DNA of 8,259 nucleotides from an uncultured Treponema sp. GTDB lineage: Bacteria; Spirochaetota; Spirochaetia; Treponematales; Treponemataceae. Of the stretch, positions 6,723-8,259 are shown one piece after another. The translations under genes and the position numbers were made by a program. The notes under the pieces are model-generated. The model worked only from the letters and a program-made list of their open reading frames with translations, had not been told where the DNA came from and made no database searches. The first letter of the stretch is position 1. Each line of letters opens with the position of its first letter. The DNA lies in NCBI GenBank assembly GCA_946403565.1, contig CAMJAJ010000040.1, positions 1 to 8,259 on the forward strand, read 5' to 3'.

Positions 6723-6751
6723 TTGTCGAATTCGCCGGGTGGTGCTATACT
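6723..6751 (+). promoter_or_regulatory. Promoter of the FHA gene, near-copy of the kinase promoter
   Basis: TTGTCG (6723-6728) and TATACT (6746-6751, with TGC before it) are spaced 17 bases, and the -10 ends 7 bases before the ATG at 6759. From one base before the -35 to the end of the -10 it matches the kinase promoter at 25 of 30 positions, including CGAATTCG at 6727-6734. A leaderless or nearly leaderless transcript is predicted, probably also covering the phosphatase. Confidence 0.7.
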
Positions 6752-6758
6752 ATACAGC

Positions 6759-7100
6759 ATGGCAGAAACAACTATTGTAACGAGCAGCCCCGTCGGGCAG
6801 CAGCTGAGCGAAATCAAGAAGGGCGACCTTTCCTACCTGGTCTTCAACAAGAAGAAGATAGAGCTCGTGGCGAAGATTACGGTCGGCCGTGACAGCGACA
6901 ACAACGTCGTCGTGGACAACAAGCTTGCAAGCCGCCACCACTGCGTAATCCAGAAGATAAAGGATGCGTACTTCCTCAAGGACGAGAACTCCACGAACGG
7001 AACCTTCCTGAACGACAGCCGCATTCCGCCGGACAAGTACGTCAGGCTGAACCCGGGCGACAAGATCAAGGTTGGCAGCGACTACATCGTGATGTCATAA
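6759..7100 (+). CDS. Small stand-alone FHA-domain protein
   Basis: This 113-residue cytoplasmic protein is essentially one forkhead-associated domain (about 25-113) after a short N-terminal tail. All the phosphothreonine-binding hallmarks are present: GR at 43-44, SRHH with S58 and H61, and STNGTFLN with N80 and G81. FHA domains bind phosphothreonine peptides, so the likely partners are the kinase just upstream or its substrates. The tail begins MAETTIV; the ETTxV pattern resembles the ETTSVF phosphorylation motif of the actinobacterial switch proteins GarA and OdhI, though this likeness is short and may be chance. No Shine-Dalgarno precedes the ATG, whereas a full promoter ends 7 bases before it. 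An in-frame ATG overlapping the kinase stop (6627) would give a 157-residue form with a Gly/Pro/Arg-rich extension and is thought less likely. Confidence 0.9.
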   Translation: MAETTIVTSSPVGQQLSEIKKGDLSYLVFNKKKIELVAKITVGRDSDNNVVVDNKLASRHHCVIQKIKDAYFLKDENSTNGTFLNDSRIPPDKYVRLNPGDKIKVGSDYIVMS

Positions 7101-7109
7101 GCAGGCCAG

Positions 7110-8189
7110 ATGCTTCCCACAGAAGAACTTGACTCCTTGCTCTCCCGCATCAAGTCCTACCGGAACGACTACGGCAGGGGCAACGGGGAGCTTCCCTCCG
7201 GGGAACTGCTGACCGACCGCCTCAGCAAGGCACTGAAGGCCTTGAAGGACGAAGAACCCGCCTACAGGCCCACCGCTGGGAACGGCGAAGCGGGAGGCCT
7301 TCTGGACTTCACGGGAAAGAGCATCCCCGTCGTCATCGTGCCTGACCTGCACGCCAGGCCGAATTTCCTTATACGGCTCCTGTCCTGCACGATAAAGGGA
7401 CAGAAGGTGTTGGACGCCTTGAACGAGGGCAACATCATCGTTGTCTGCGTGGGCGATGGGGTGCACACCGAGCGAGTCCGCGATAAGCCGGAGGATGATG
7501 CCGGCCAACGATGGGAGGACGACTACGCTCGATGGATGGCATCATACGAAGAATTCGAGAGGGGAAACATCAACTGCCCCTCCATGCAGGAGGAGGTCGG
7601 ACTGGGTCTTGCGACGATGATGACCGTGATGGAGCTCAAGGCCGCTTTCCCCGAGCATTTCCACTTTCTCAAGGGCAACCACGAGAACGTGAAGAACATC
7701 GAGGGCGGGGGCGACCATGCCTTCAGGAAGTTCGCGCTGGAAGGCCAGATGGTCAAGGAATTCGTGGAGACGGTCTACGGAGCCAGCATCCTGGACCAGA
7801 TTCGCGACTTCGAGACCTCCCTTCCCATCGTCGCCATATTCGACCGCTTCTGCGTGAGCCATGCCGAACCGGCATACCCGTTTACCCGCGACGAAATCAT
7901 CAACTACCACGACGAGGAAATCAGGGAATACGTCATCCTGGCCTTCACCTGGACGGCAAACGATGAAGCGGAGGAAGGCAGCGTCGCCAGCATATTCGCC
8001 GACCTTACGGGCAGAGAGCCGGACGAGGCCCTCTGGTTCGGCGGCCACCGGCCGGTGAAGGGCAAGAAGTATCTCCTCCGGCAGGACGGTCACTACATCC
8101 AGATCCACAACCCCGATGAGATGAACGTCGTCTATGTCTCGGCGAACAGGCCCTTCGACATCGAAAGAGCCATCATCTCCCTGGATTGA
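7110..8189 (+). CDS. PPP-like metallophosphatase (calcineurin-type phosphoesterase)
   Basis: This 359-residue cytoplasmic protein shows the metal-binding motifs of the calcineurin-like superfamily in order: PDLHA (D79, H81), VGDGVH (D116), KGNHEN (N190, H191), SHAEP (H251) and GGHRP (H313). GNHE suggests the PPP-type Ser/Thr phosphatases, but motif 1 has Pro where Gly is usual, motif 2 lacks the DRG of classic PPP enzymes, and 74 residues separate motifs 2 and 3, more than in typical PPP enzymes. The region 122-165 is thus probably an insertion. The N-terminal 65 residues have no recognised domain. It begins 9 bases after the FHA stop with only a weak CAGG before the ATG, so it is likely co-transcribed and translationally coupled. 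Context suggests that it removes phosphates placed by the kinase, but a nucleotide or small-molecule substrate cannot be excluded. Confidence 0.85.
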   Translation: MLPTEELDSLLSRIKSYRNDYGRGNGELPSGELLTDRLSKALKALKDEEPAYRPTAGNGEAGGLLDFTGKSIPVVIVPDLHARPNFLIRLLSCTIKGQKVLDALNEGNIIVVCVGDGVHTERVRDKPEDDAGQRWEDDYARWMASYEEFERGNINCPSMQEEVGLGLATMMTVMELKAAFPEHFHFLKGNHENVKNIEGGGDHAFRKFALEGQMVKEFVETVYGASILDQIRDFETSLPIVAIFDRFCVSHAEPAYPFTRDEIINYHDEEIREYVILAFTWTANDEAEEGSVASIFADLTGREPDEALWFGGHRPVKGKKYLLRQDGHYIQIHNPDEMNVVYVSANRPFDIERAIISLD

Positions 8190-8223
8190 GAAAGACATCA
8201 CCTTCCTGGATAAGCATGCCGCC

Positions 8224-8239
8224 CCGGCCTGACGGCCGG
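8224..8239 (+). terminator. GC hairpin after the phosphatase gene, weak terminator candidate
   Basis: CCGGCC and GGCCGG form a perfect 6-bp stem with a TGAC loop 34 bases after the stop codon. The following bases are C-rich, not T-rich, so intrinsic termination is doubtful. Confidence 0.35.
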
Positions 8240-8244
8240 TCCCC

Positions 8245-8253
8245 TTGCCGAAT
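8245..8253 (+). promoter_or_regulatory. Possible third copy of the shared promoter, cut by window end
   Basis: TTGCCGAAT at 8245-8253 is identical to the start of the kinase promoter (-35 plus first spacer bases) and, with the flanking C residues, occupies a matching intergenic position. The sequence departs from the other copies in the last six bases, and the -10 would lie outside the window, so this is only suggestive. Confidence 0.2.
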
Positions 8254-8259
8254 GTGCAG

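Overview
The window is a GC-rich stretch of bacterial chromosome that most likely comes from a Treponema-like spirochaete. The best marker is the leftward gene at 3231-5099, an exported protein of the spirochaetal P83/100 antigen family with its conserved N-terminal domain, a long Ala/Lys/Glu/Asp coiled coil and a globular C-terminus. Nothing looks like a prophage, transposon or CRISPR array. The exact species cannot be named from the sequence.

Layout from left to right. Positions 1-263 hold no protein gene but have two leftward hairpin terminators, with room for a small RNA between them. An HtrA/DegP-type periplasmic serine protease runs leftward (264-1769). An alpha/beta hydrolase of the monoacylglycerol lipase/lysophospholipase type runs rightward (2082-2990). 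The convergent gap 2991-3230 is packed with GC-rich inverted repeats and a tandem pair of hairpin repeats that abuts the stop codon of the P83/100 gene. The P83/100 gene (leftward) has a strong Shine-Dalgarno sequence, a short leader and a -10 box. From 5494 to the right end lies a rightward cluster: a soluble Hanks-type Ser/Thr protein kinase (5530-6627), a 113-residue stand-alone FHA-domain protein (6759-7100) and a PPP-like metallophosphatase (7110-8189).

The kinase, FHA protein and phosphatase form a plausible writer, reader and eraser set for threonine phosphorylation. The kinase and FHA genes each carry their own promoter. The two promoters match at 25 of 30 positions from just before the -35 to the end of the -10, share the palindrome CGAATTCG, and end only 7 bases before the ATG. 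The hydrolase gene has a similar arrangement, with an extended -10 ending 6 bases before its ATG. These three mRNAs are therefore predicted to be leaderless or almost so, with no Shine-Dalgarno. The two exported-protein genes (htrA and P83/100) instead have clear Shine-Dalgarno sequences and real 5' leaders. This contrast, and the duplicated promoter joining the kinase to its likely FHA partner, are the most interesting points in the window.
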